Part shown: positions 1-8,099 of the stretch, one piece after another | Layout: each line of letters starts with the position of its first letter | How positions within the stretch are numbered: the stretch's first letter is position 1 | Origin: Sphaeroforma sirkka | Lineage: Eukaryota; Opisthokonta; Ichthyosporea; Ichthyophonida | Assembly (NCBI GenBank): GCA_001586965.3 | Contig: LUCW03002205.1 | Location: forward strand, 1 to 25,504 | Direction: 5' to 3' | DNA: 25,504 nucleotides | Translations under genes and position numbers: made by a program | Notes under the pieces: generated by a model | Told to the model about the DNA's origin: nothing | What the model saw: only the letters and a program-made list of their open reading frames with translations | The model's database searches: none

Positions 1-925
1 ACAGATAAGTAGTCATGTGTGAGTACAGGTAGGAAGGTTGTTTTCAGTGTGAGACAAGTACAAATCGTATTACAAGCTAATGAGCTTAAATTGTATTTAA
101 GAAGTTGTTAGAAGAAAGTTCTTTAGGATCCACAGTAGGGTAATAGAGATGGGAGATGTACATGGTTAGTACCGACTCGGTTAGTACGATGACGCAAAGA
201 ATCAGCGGCATACTGCCTGATTATTTTACAAAAGTTTTCAGAATGGGATATTAGGAAGCATACAGAGACACAAGTAAGCACCTGTGAGTTATTAGGAGCA
301 TATAAGGTGGGGGCGCACATAACACGAACGATGCAAGTAAATACAAGGTTAAATTGTGAAAATGATATGCGAACACACCTCAATCACTAGAACTTCCAGA
401 AAAATCAGGTCAACGGAGAGGATCAACAGTATGCACAGAAGGTGTGGTTGACGGCAGCTTAGTTTAGGAGTGCAATAACGAGCAATCGTTCTTAGATCAA
501 GAAGCATTCCAACAACCGCAACAGCACATGACAAGGACATCACGGGTAAGAAGAGTAAAAAAAGAGGAGCGATGAGGGAAGTTCCCAACAGGGTCCCAAG
601 TGAATAGGCCGTCATTAGGCCGGAATAAGAGCTGGAGAGGAGTAGAACAAAGTGGCTCCGACTAATGAGGCCTCAACCATATGTTATTGTGGGATGAAGA
701 GTAAGACAGCTGGTAGTGTTAGAGTATATAGACTATCCACACTACTTATGTTAGTGTAGGAAATAAAACAGTCACGAGGGAACCCACGAGTTCCTCGGAG
801 ATCGATGTCGAGACGTTATGTGTTTGAAGGATGAAATTTAATAGAAAATGGATATTTATATTCAGTACTCTATCAGTTCATTCGCACACATTTCTAGCTC
901 TCCATTGACAAACAACTCACCAACC
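1..925. other. Purine-rich stretch without a supported gene
   Basis: No coding region, RNA gene or repeat could be supported here. The plus strand is rich in A and G, so the minus strand gives artificially hydrophobic translations (for example 349-615), which I do not call. The stretch probably holds the leader of the retroelement that starts near 926, and perhaps part of its 5' LTR. I found no copy of the candidate 3' LTR (7818-8065) in it, so the 5' end of the element is undefined. Confidence 0.5.
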
Positions 926-1442
926 ATGTCCTACCCCCCGCCAAAGTCGTGGGACAGCAACTCTTGAATCCTGAGCGCCGCAAGGAAGATGATATCGACC
1001 GACGTGGAACTAAACGTCGTCAGTCCCATACGGAACGCTCCGCTCCGCACTCAGGTCAGGCACTGGAGGGGCAACAACAGACACATCTTGGGGCTCCACA
1101 CATTATTTCCGCGGACGACAAGCAGCCACCAGCCAGCAAACAAAATGGACCTGCACAATCTGACGAGGATGTGTCATATTCGAGGGTGAGACCAAGGAAG
1201 TACCCAACCTGCGTGCGGACAGTAGTCAGACTTTTATTGGTGAACAGGTAGCCAGTGAAGGGCTGTCCCCTCGTTCGTCTCGGGATACTCCAGGGCCTTA
1301 TTTCCCAGTAATGACCCACCACGCCTCCCACCTAACAAGCGGAAGCGTCACTGGAACCGTACCAACAACAAGGAAACGGCACGGGAACAATCGTCAGCTC
1401 AGAAACTCACGGAGCTGATGACACAACAGCAGTCTCTCTTGA
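926..1442 (+). pseudogene. Broken N-terminal part of gag (chromovirus)
   Basis: An ATG at 926 opens a frame that stops after 13 codons. An overlapping frame from 949 to 1251 encodes a charged, Gln/Arg/Asp-rich segment of the kind seen in Gag N-termini. From about 1380 to 1480 a coiled-coil-like Gln/Leu/Glu-rich segment can be followed only by changing frame twice, near an A-run at about 1446 and near 1480. I infer that this is the original start of gag, broken by small indels. No catalytic motif is expected here, so identity rests on position and composition only. Confidence 0.45.
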
Positions 1443-3152
1443 AAAATACGAACAGAGGTTACAGCGCATAAACGCCGGACGAACTACAATAGGGCCGGCC
1501 GCTGGGAGAGTTCTTCTGACGCACACGAACGGGTACAGGCAGTACCAGAGGACGAAGACAACCCTACCTTCCGAATTCAAGGCTGTGAGCGTCCGTTTTA
1601 TGGACTTGGGTACAAATCACCAGGGTCAGAGGACAGTTCAACCGAGGAGGATGATACTCTGTCTGCCAGTGAGAACACACCAACTTTTCAAGAGTTCGCA
1701 CATGAACAAGTATTAGCCAGACAGAATCCTCAAGGTAAGCAGGCGGTGAAGAATAGACAGGACCGATTAAGTACGAACCTGCGCCAACAACAGCAACGTC
1801 AGTGGGGCGAGAAAGAAGCGCCCAGTGAATATGTACAGACACATAAACGACAAGAGAAGGAGACAACAGTGCCTCCGCCCACACCGGCTAGTATCGAGAA
1901 AAGGCGACAGGCGCTACACGCACGGATACTACAGTTAAGTGACGAGCTATGCCAAGCAATCGAGGAGAATAACACGGCTCGAGCTGAAGCTCTTCGGGGC
2001 GTGATTGAGACACTTCGAGCTACATTAGAGTCCCGACCGGTAGAGAAGCGTCCCGTACCTTCACCACGTACGTGGCCTGATTGGCCGTCGAACAGATACT
2101 ACCTACATGATATCATGGAACGGGACACAAGAGGGGCTCTCCTCGAGGCGTTCAAGAACGCACAAATCGCAGGGCTGGACGAGAGTTGGAACCTTACATG
2201 GTTTCATAAGGTACTATCTTACTTCAAGGCGGAGAAGTCAACGCTGGACTACATCCGCGACAACTCTGAACGGTTGAAGACATGCACACCTCAACTACAG
2301 ATCGAACAGATCTGTTCGCACGAAACACAAGCCACTGTCGATCCCGCGTTTCGCAAGTTAGCCAAAGGCCAAAGTCGGAACATGCACACTCCTCTTATGG
2401 AACAAATGACACAGCTCATGGAGAACCACAGGAGGGCACGTGAACGGTGCCAGACAGATGCCGACTTCCAACAGAATTTAGTGAACCACTGCATTGTACA
2501 ACTGTTAGAAGAAGCTCTCAACGGCCGTACGTATGAACGTACTCTACAGTTGCATCCCAAATGGCAACTGATGGAGACACACGAGCTTATACAGCTGTTG
2601 AGCCCTGACATTCAGGATGCACAGCAACGTACGGCAGCACGTTTCCAGGGTCGCAACAACCGCGAGGGCCCGACGACCAATGGAAGTCGCGACCACACCA
2701 ATAGCCGCCCCAACCTACAGACGAGTAGACGACAAACGCAGAATTGGACTCAACGGCCCCAACCTACGGTACCAACGACTTGTGCGGGGTGCCAGGCACA
2801 TCCCACGGTGTCACCATTTCAGGGCGTCGCAAGCGGTGAGCGCAGAGGGTCGGGCAAGGCTATACGACAACAACCGTCCTTTGAGGGACGTACAATCGGT
2901 ACACAGACCGTCCACAACACAACGTCAACCGCAGGACAGGGGCAGAATACATCCCAGACTAGAGACGTAGTTACAATACGTCCGACGCCTCAAGTACAGG
3001 TGATTGCGATTACACAGGACGAAGACTTGGCTCCACCATCGGAAGCTACAGAGATTCATATCAACACGATCCTTTACGAAGACTTCGAGCACATGACGTC
3101 AACACTAAACCACACCTATGAGACGTGGGAGTCGGTAGCCGATCATGCATGA
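1443..3152 (+). CDS. Gag-like structural protein of the chromovirus, N-terminally broken
   Basis: A single frame is open from just after a TGA near 1440 to the stop at 3150-3152. It would encode the virus-like-particle shell protein. A coiled-coil-like, Glu/Arg-rich helix lies at about 1875-2035. A helical capsid-like region follows (about 2085-2600; Trp and Leu rich, with many aromatic residues near the YYLHDIMERD segment). The C-terminal half is basic and Gln/Thr/Arg rich, as in nucleocapsid tails. A complete CX2CX4HX4C zinc knuckle is absent. A partial one (CAGC, then His, then HPTVSPF) at about 2780-2820 lacks the last Cys. No ATG occurs in frame until the middle of the protein, so the true start lies upstream in the broken part. 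The protease frame begins eight bases after the gag stop with no overlap. Confidence 0.7.
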   Translation, partial: KIRTEVTAHKRRTNYNRAGRWESSSDAHERVQAVPEDEDNPTFRIQGCERPFYGLGYKSPGSEDSSTEEDDTLSASENTPTFQEFAHEQVLARQNPQGKQAVKNRQDRLSTNLRQQQQRQWGEKEAPSEYVQTHKRQEKETTVPPPTPASIEKRRQALHARILQLSDELCQAIEENNTARAEALRGVIETLRATLESRPVEKRPVPSPRTWPDWPSNRYYLHDIMERDTRGALLEAFKNAQIAGLDESWNLTWFHKVLSYFKAEKSTLDYIRDNSERLKTCTPQLQIEQICSHETQATVDPAFRKLAKGQSRNMHTPLMEQMTQLMENHRRARERCQTDADFQQNLVNHCIVQLLEEALNGRTYERTLQLHPKWQLMETHELIQLLSPDIQDAQQRTAARFQGRNNREGPTTNGSRDHTNSRPNLQTSRRQTQNWTQRPQPTVPTTCAGCQAHPTVSPFQGVASGERRGSGKAIRQQPSFEGRTIGTQTVHNTTSTAGQGQNTSQTRDVVTIRPTPQVQVIAITQDEDLAPPSEATEIHINTILYEDFEHMTSTLNHTYETWESVADHA

Positions 3153-3159
3153 GAGGTGA

Positions 3160-3747
3160 GGGTGTCTGAGTCGGATAGGGAGCTTCATATTTGTTACCAC
3201 GATTGGAGCAGTGATGGCAATACAAGACCCGTTGCTGACGTCAGACAACCGAGTCTATATTCAAGTACAAATCAACGGACGTACGTTCAAAGCCTTGATA
3301 GACACGGGAGCAAATAGAAGTTGTATCTCACAGACATCCGCAGACCTCCTTGGCCGACCAATAACTCCGGCACCACCTGGGACATTTATATATTTAGCTG
3401 ACAAGGCGGTGCGAACTCCTCGACTGGGGACGACGGAAGTGGTACCTATAAGGTACGGTACCAGAATTATCGACGGTTCATTAGAATTGATGAACTTGCC
3501 GACGGGTATAGATGTTATAGTGGGGCAAGATATGTTGAAAGGCTTGGACCTATACATAGGCGGTATCCAATCGCCACTTGCACCAATAGACCCCACAGAA
3601 CTAGAAGAGCTCCTCGAACCCATACCACGCCGACAGGCACCTAACACGACGGAACCCGTCGATGTACGCGAACGGTTGGCACAGGATTTGGAAGCCAATG
3701 CGAAAATTGCCGACAACGCGCGCTGTCGTCTGGAAGGAGTGAGGTAA
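3160..3747 (+). CDS. Retroviral-type aspartic protease (chromovirus PR)
   Basis: The frame is open from 3160 and has an ATG at 3214. It encodes the aspartic protease that matures Gag and Pol. The active-site motif ALIDTGANRS is intact near residues 28-37, and the second hallmark, DVIVGQDML, lies near residues 101-109, at the expected spacing for a one-domain retropepsin that works as a dimer. An acidic tail (ELEELLEP) leads towards RT. Gag ends at 3152, and the protease frame has its own stop at 3157-3159. Ordinary slippage from gag is therefore not possible in this copy, and reinitiation at 3214 or later decay must explain the gap. The stop at 3745-3747 overlaps the RT frame, which lies one base back, so a -1 shift or an indel joins them. 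Confidence 0.85.
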   Translation, partial: GCLSRIGSFIFVTTIGAVMAIQDPLLTSDNRVYIQVQINGRTFKALIDTGANRSCISQTSADLLGRPITPAPPGTFIYLADKAVRTPRLGTTEVVPIRYGTRIIDGSLELMNLPTGIDVIVGQDMLKGLDLYIGGIQSPLAPIDPTELEELLEPIPRRQAPNTTEPVDVRERLAQDLEANAKIADNARCRLEGVR

Positions 3748-4611
3748 CCATCCCAGTAACCCATGAACAAGCGTTGCAGATGCGGCGATCGGCGCGTAAC
3801 TTCGTATCCGATCGATGGCTCCCCTATGTGGATGAACAAGTGAAGAAGTGGTTGACGGATTTGGTGATCACGAAACGAACGACACCAACGACTGTTAATC
3901 TTCCTCTCCTTGCGGTACCGACATTCGATGCGGAAGGCAACGTCAAGAAGGTACGCGTGTGTTTAGACATGCGTGCCGTTAACGCGCTTATTCCTGGTGA
4001 CCAGTTCCTGATCCCCAAGGTCAACGAACTCATATCTCGCCTCAAGAGTAAGAAGTACTACACGACGCTGGACATATCGGCTGCATACCACAGGCTGCCC
4101 ATCCATCCAGACTCACAATACTTATTTAGTTTTACACGAACGTTATCAGTACTCGTTCACATCAGCACCGTTCGGTCTTCATGTACTCACGCAGCAGTTT
4201 CAACGTACCTTGAGTACAATACTTGATGGCTTACCGGTTCACCACTATATCGATGACATAGTTATCGCCAGTGACGGTTATGACGAACACGTTAGGACGG
4301 TGCAGAAGGTGATACAACGCTTAACATACCACAGTTTTAAGCTTAACCCTACCAAGTGCCACTTCGCTATCTCCGAAGTCATGATCCTAGGGAAGAAAGT
4401 ATCGGCACAAGGCATTGACATTGACCATGAAAAGCAGGCCAAGCTGATCGACTGGCCCACACCACAACGATACAAAGATATAGCCTCGGCGTTGGGTTTA
4501 GCAAATTACCTCCACGAACATCTGCCTAATTTCGCGAACACGGTTGCACCCTTGCGCGAATTTTGCAAACTCAAACCAAAGGAGTTGATAGGTGATCGTT
4601 GGGAGGGAGAG
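3720..4611 (+). pseudogene. Reverse transcriptase domain, frame-broken (chromovirus RT)
   Basis: The fingers and palm of a Ty3-type reverse transcriptase are read in one frame to about 4130. Visible are the KKVRVCLDMRAVNALI segment and the first catalytic Asp in KKYYTTLDISAAYHRL (near 4072). The frame then shifts by one base, and the rest follows from about 4130 to 4611: the SAPFGLHVLTQQF segment, the catalytic box HHYIDDIVIAS (4243-4275, Asp-Asp intact), the primer-grip region with LNPTKCHFA, and the thumb. A second shift near 4600 leads into RNase H. The catalytic residues are present, but the domain cannot be made from this copy in one piece. It would copy element RNA into DNA in the particle. 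Confidence 0.88.
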
Positions 4612-6103
4612 ACATGCACAGGCGTGGCAGGCAATGAAAGACGCAGTGGTGAATGCTGTGGCGTTACACTTTCCGGTCGACGGCATTCCTCTGAACTTGG
4701 AAACCGACGCTAGCGATTACGGTTTAGGGGGAGCGCTATTCCAATGGGTCAACGGTAAGAAACATTACTTAATGTTCTTTAGTAAGACTCTGAACCATGC
4801 GCAACAGAACTACGCCACACCTATGAAGGAGTTACTGGCATTGGTATATGGACTGACACATTTCAGGGAATACTTGGATGGGCAACGGTTTGCGGTCTTC
4901 ACGGACCACAAGGCCCTTGTATATATGAACACACAGCTCAAGCTTAATCCGATGCTTCAGAGATGGCATCATATCATCGCGCCATTCAACTTTACCATAT
5001 CGCATATACCAGGAGAGTCAAATGTGCTCCCGGACATGTTAAGTAGAGTACACGAGGGGACAGCGGAGCAGGACGAACTCGAAATAATGTATACCGACGG
5101 CTGGCAGTTATTCCCTAGTTACTTTGAACAAGCGCAACAACACTTTGGACCGAATGACATAGATGTATTTGCGGACCCAACCAACGCTCAGCTTCCTCGG
5201 TTCTGGACGAAGGATGATGGGGAAGGAGCGTTTGCCCACGACTGGTCGATAGTCGATGGATGGATGAACCCGCCTTGGGAACAGATACACAGGATGTTAC
5301 GCAAGATACGAGCCGACGGCGCACGGGCCACAGTATGTCTACCATGGGTACCAAGAGCACCATGGTTCGACCTGTTCAAGCAGTTATTGCAGACAGAACC
5401 GGTGCTGGTACCACGGACACCACACACGTTCCTCAAGTACGCTAAGTACGCATGTGGGAAGACACCATGGGGTCATACCGTAGTAGCACGGGTGGGTCCT
5501 CCCAATGGATTCAAACTGGACCCGCTGTTTTCACAGCGACTTGGTTTTGCAGAACCAAAGCATACAAAATATGTCATGTGCTTAGACACAGCGCGAGAAA
5601 TCTCAGTGGCACTGGCAGATGCAGAGGGTCAACCGGCGTTTGCACAAGCGAGTCCGGCGGAGAAACAGCGTCGTACGCAACTCACGCAAGCGCAACACGA
5701 ACAAGGACATCATGGGGCGGCGGACACAGTCCAACAACTTCGTCAGAACGGTCACATTTGGCCAGGGGCACTTGAGTTAGCCACAGAAGTTAAGCGGCAA
5801 TGTGGCCCATGTTTGGGACAGGACACACTTCGTAAAGGTTTCCACCCGATGATTAGCATCGATGCACGCTACCCGTGGGACCATATTCAAGTGGACTACA
5901 TCCCGATGCCACTGGAGTCCAGACGCAAGAACAATTATATTCTTCACGTCTTAGACATCGCCACAGGCTATTCTATCCTTCGAGCCACACCGGACAAGAC
6001 AAAGGAAACCACGACACAGACACTCATAGAGAGATTTTTTGGCGAACATGGTTTCCCCGTAAAATCCAAACAGACATGGGGAAGGAGTTCACCAACAAGT
6101 TAG
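4592..6103 (+). CDS. RNase H - Dam-like methyltransferase - integrase N-terminal half
   Basis: This long open frame starts inside the RT/RNase H junction; the GTG at 4592 is not a real start. Residues about 1-152 are RNase H, with acidic residues in LETDASDYG (39), MKELLAL (80), FTDHKAL (105) and LPDMLSR (148). Residues about 171-265 resemble the phage/DIRS Dam family (DNA N-6-adenine methyltransferase). They show NDIDVFADPTNAQLPRFWT at 188-206, HDW at 216-218, the amino-methyltransferase signature NPPW at 226-229, and LPW...APWF at 250-259. Residues about 369-407 form the integrase HHCC zinc site (H369, H373 or H374, C404, C407). The first integrase catalytic Asp is D435 in HIQVDYI. Homology leaves this frame near 6060, where an indel moves the rest of integrase into the next frame; the last ~12 residues are nonsense. 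Confidence 0.85.
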   Translation: MIVGRERHAQAWQAMKDAVVNAVALHFPVDGIPLNLETDASDYGLGGALFQWVNGKKHYLMFFSKTLNHAQQNYATPMKELLALVYGLTHFREYLDGQRFAVFTDHKALVYMNTQLKLNPMLQRWHHIIAPFNFTISHIPGESNVLPDMLSRVHEGTAEQDELEIMYTDGWQLFPSYFEQAQQHFGPNDIDVFADPTNAQLPRFWTKDDGEGAFAHDWSIVDGWMNPPWEQIHRMLRKIRADGARATVCLPWVPRAPWFDLFKQLLQTEPVLVPRTPHTFLKYAKYACGKTPWGHTVVARVGPPNGFKLDPLFSQRLGFAEPKHTKYVMCLDTAREISVALADAEGQPAFAQASPAEKQRRTQLTQAQHEQGHHGAADTVQQLRQNGHIWPGALELATEVKRQCGPCLGQDTLRKGFHPMISIDARYPWDHIQVDYIPMPLESRRKNNYILHVLDIATGYSILRATPDKTKETTTQTLIERFFGEHGFPVKSKQTWGRSSPTS

Positions 6104-6951
6104 TGGAGCTTCTGGTCCAGGAAGTGGGGATGCTACATAAGGTGTCTCCACCATATCGACCCCAAGTGCTGGGCGCGGCAGAACGACGTCACAAGGAGAT
6201 TACACGTTCTATTCGACAATGCTGTGAGGCAGTTCCCCTTCGATGGGACGAACGCCTTCCGTTTACGATGCTATACCAGAACCTTCGGATATCCCGTCGC
6301 CATAAGAGTGCACCGTTTAGCGTGTACTTTGGCCGCAGCCATGTTCCGTTCGCCGATTTCACGGACGAGTTACCGGATTCTCAGCCGATGACGAATGACA
6401 CCTGGGCACAACGATTAGACCAGTTACAGGACACTATATTGCCGACCCTCCACCACATTACCAAGAAGTATACAGGCAAGCTTACGACGACATTTGACCG
6501 CCTGCATGCTCACGACTTGGTACATTTCGACGAAGGAGATGTGGTCATGGTACGATCAGAAGGCCGAACAACGAAGGCTATGCGGCCATTGTTTGGACCA
6601 TATGTAGTCAAAGCTAGACACGGCCAACGCAACGAGTTAGCGAACAAGGATGGTTCCGCCCCACCAGAATTCAAGACCAAACCGGTACGGGTGGAACTCC
6701 TCCGTTTAGTGCATAGACGCACAGACCCACCAATTAACAAAGACTTATGGACCAAAGGAGGGGTTGAGTTTCGCCATAATATCACACATCGTACGAATGA
6801 TGAGACGGGGAAATTAGAATACCTGGTGAGATGGCGAGAAGGCGAACCAACGTGGGAAACAGCAGAAGCTTTTGATGATGCCAACGATATCGCGGCCTAC
6901 CACAAAGCTTCGCAGACACGGACACGTAAGCGCCAACGTGCACAGTTCTAA
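6058..6951 (+). CDS. Integrase C-terminal half with GPY/F module and chromodomain
   Basis: The integrase catalytic core continues here after the frame break. The second catalytic Asp is in KIQTDMGKEF (about 6073) and the third acidic residue is the Glu in LGAAERRHKE (about 6181), so the DDE triad is complete across the two frames. A GPY/F module, PLFGPYVVKAR, lies near 6589-6621. The end of the protein, about 6757-6910, is a chromodomain: GGVEFRHNITHR, then EYLVRW, then EPTWETAEAF, with aromatic residues where methyl-lysine cages lie. A basic tail ends at the stop. In chromoviruses this domain directs integration to marked chromatin. The same frame is open from 5875, but its first ~60 residues are out of frame with integrase and are not real protein. 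Confidence 0.88.
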   Translation, partial: RKIQTDMGKEFTNKLVELLVQEVGMLHKVSPPYRPQVLGAAERRHKEITRSIRQCCEAVPLRWDERLPFTMLYQNLRISRRHKSAPFSVYFGRSHVPFADFTDELPDSQPMTNDTWAQRLDQLQDTILPTLHHITKKYTGKLTTTFDRLHAHDLVHFDEGDVVMVRSEGRTTKAMRPLFGPYVVKARHGQRNELANKDGSAPPEFKTKPVRVELLRLVHRRTDPPINKDLWTKGGVEFRHNITHRTNDETGKLEYLVRWREGEPTWETAEAFDDANDIAAYHKASQTRTRKRQRAQF

Positions 6952-6983
6952 TACTTTATCTTCAATATAACTTTGTTCTCGGA

Positions 6984-7385
6984 TATCGAGCTCAAGCTCT
7001 GGAGCATAAACCAGCAACTCTAGCTCCCGAGTATAAACCAGCCACTCGAGCTCTTGAGTATAAAAAAAGCAGCGACTCTAGCTCCCGAGTATAAACCAGC
7101 CACTGAGCTCTTGAGTATAAAAAAGCAGCGACTCTAGCTCCCGAGTATAAACCAGCCACTCGAGCTCTTGAGTATAAAAAGCAGCGACTCTAGCTCCCGA
7201 GTATAAACCAGCCACTCGAGCTCTTGAGTATAAAAAAGCAGCGACTCTAGCTCCCGAGTATAAACCAGCCACTCGAGCTCGCGAGAATAAACGGTTAGCA
7301 CTCGAGCTCGCGAGGGAAAATCGTCAGCGGCTCAAGCTCGCGAGGTTAAATGAGCCACTCTTGCTTCGGAGTATAACACAGCGAA
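6984..7385 (+). repeat. Composite minisatellite, about 14 half-units of 28-30 bp
   Basis: Two alternating half-units of 28 and about 30 bp form a composite unit of about 58 bp. Each half-unit has a core of AGCTC, two variable bases, GAG, then TATAAA or ATAAA, then a CAGC-like end. The central units are nearly identical. They differ mainly in the length of an A-run (five to seven) and in one lost base near 7104. The last four units, from about 7270, are diverged and carry GCTCGCGAG palindromes. The array starts 32 bases after the chromodomain stop, so it belongs to the 3' untranslated part of the retroelement. The sites also give a spurious minus-strand reading frame (7078-7272). Confidence 0.9.
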
Positions 7386-7576
7386 ATCAATCAAACAACT
7401 CCTTGGGCATTGTTTTGAAACAGCGGGTTAATGGTTTGCACGGTTTCTGCCACTGGCAGTTTTTCTCCGACACAAATACAGTCCTATATTGTACTTGCCA
7501 AACTCCTATATGCTGACACAGATGAACAGTAGCTTCAAGAATTCAAACACGACGGGTCGCTCGAGACGTACACATC

Positions 7577-7745
7577 GGGTCCTCTAGCTCTCTGAGGTAA
7601 AATGCCAGCACAATGCTCTAGCTCTCTGAGGATAAATGCCAGCACAATGCTCTAGCTCTCGAGGATAAATGCCAGCACAATGCTCTAGCTCTCGAGGATA
7701 AATGCCAGCACAATGCTCTAGCTCTCGAGGATAATGCCAGCACAT
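7577..7745 (+). repeat. Second minisatellite array, five units of about 33 bp
   Basis: Five tandem units begin CTCTAGCTCTC, continue with GAGG(A)TAAA and end TGCCAGCACAATG. Units three and four are identical, and the last has lost one A. The core (CTCTAGCTC, then CGAG, then ATAAA, then CAGC) is the same as in the array at 6984-7385, so the two arrays are likely paralogous expansions of one ancestral motif. They are separated by about 190 bp of unique sequence in which I see no gene. Confidence 0.9.
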
Positions 7746-7805
7746 AAGGTACTATGCTATTCTTATCATCTCTGAAACTGGCACACTGCTTTGTTCAGTG
7801 CTTCA

Positions 7806-7817
7806 GTTTGGGGGGGT
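7806..7817 (+). other. Candidate polypurine tract
   Basis: A run of seven G residues (7810-7816) lies immediately before a TGTGG that would start the 3' LTR. Position and composition fit the primer site for plus-strand DNA synthesis in LTR retroelements. The call depends on the LTR call next to it. Confidence 0.45.
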
Positions 7818-7879
7818 TGTGGTCAGAATACAAGTACTTATATTTATTTGATTATTTTAGGTTTTTATTACAAGTTTTA

Positions 7880-7907
7880 CAGTTTATCAGAATAATCTGA
7901 TAAACTG
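7880..7907. repeat. Perfect 12-bp inverted repeat with 4-base loop
   Basis: CAGTTTATCAGA is followed by ATAA and then its exact reverse complement. It could form a cruciform in DNA or a strong stem-loop in RNA. It lies inside the candidate 3' LTR. Confidence 0.9.
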
Positions 7908-8003
7908 GGTTTTAGGGTTTTGCTGGTTTTACAGCACATGACTAATGACTCATTTAAGAGTCAGTCATTTTAGGATTACTGTTTATAATTACTAATAAAT
8001 GAA

Positions 8004-8034
8004 CAACGTCCCTCCCTGAGGAGGGAGAACGTTG
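8004..8034. repeat. GC-rich hairpin in candidate LTR
   Basis: CCCTCC (8010-8015) pairs with GGAGGG (8020-8025) around a CTGA loop. The stem is extended by CAACG against CGTTG outside a three-base bulge. A terminator-like or packaging-signal role is possible but not shown. The symmetry itself is directly visible. Confidence 0.8.
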
Positions 8035-8099
8035 AGATACAGTTATCTCGCGTATACTTACTACAATGTAAAAATCAGGCCGCGCTTAGCAAGGTACGT

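Larger units (their letters stand above)
926..8065 (+). mobile_element. Ty3/gypsy chromovirus with Dam-like and chromodomain modules, decayed
   Basis: The order gag, protease, reverse transcriptase, RNase H, integrase, chromodomain on one strand is that of a Ty3/gypsy chromovirus. Between RNase H and integrase lies an extra Dam-like methyltransferase domain. After the chromodomain stop at 6951 come two minisatellite arrays, a seven-G polypurine run (7810-7816) and a candidate 3' LTR. The pol frame changes at least four times: protease to RT near 3720-3747, inside RT near 4130, before RNase H near 4600, and inside integrase near 6060. Gag is also broken at its N-terminal end. This copy is therefore unlikely to be autonomous. 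Its catalytic motifs are nevertheless well kept, which suggests fairly recent activity of the family. The left boundary is uncertain because no 5' LTR was recognised. Confidence 0.85.
7818..8065 (+). repeat. Candidate 3' LTR of the chromovirus
   Basis: The 248-bp block starts TGTGG after the polypurine run and ends CTACA, giving TG...CA ends with a short, imperfect inverted terminal match. Its length is within the range of chromovirus LTRs. It contains AATAAA-like signals near 7994 and three inverted repeats (7880-7907, 7944-7969, 8004-8034). No matching 5' copy was found in this window, so the limits are inferred from position alone. Confidence 0.45.

Noticed and set aside
200..260. Weak match to the candidate 3' LTR (GATTATTTTA...AGTTTT-CAG)
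   Set aside because: The similarity covers only a few AT-rich bases and does not continue, so it is not a 5' LTR.
123..615. Hydrophobic minus-strand reading frames that look like membrane proteins
   Set aside because: The plus strand is purine-rich, which alone makes the complement encode Leu/Ile/Val/Phe. No other support was found.
4592..6103. DIRS or other tyrosine-recombinase element, suggested by the Dam-like domain
   Set aside because: A DDE integrase with HHCC, GPY/F and chromodomain is present and no tyrosine recombinase was seen, so it is a Ty3 chromovirus.
7000..7745. Possible CRISPR array
   Set aside because: Repeats are directly tandem without unique spacers, and the setting is a eukaryotic retroelement.
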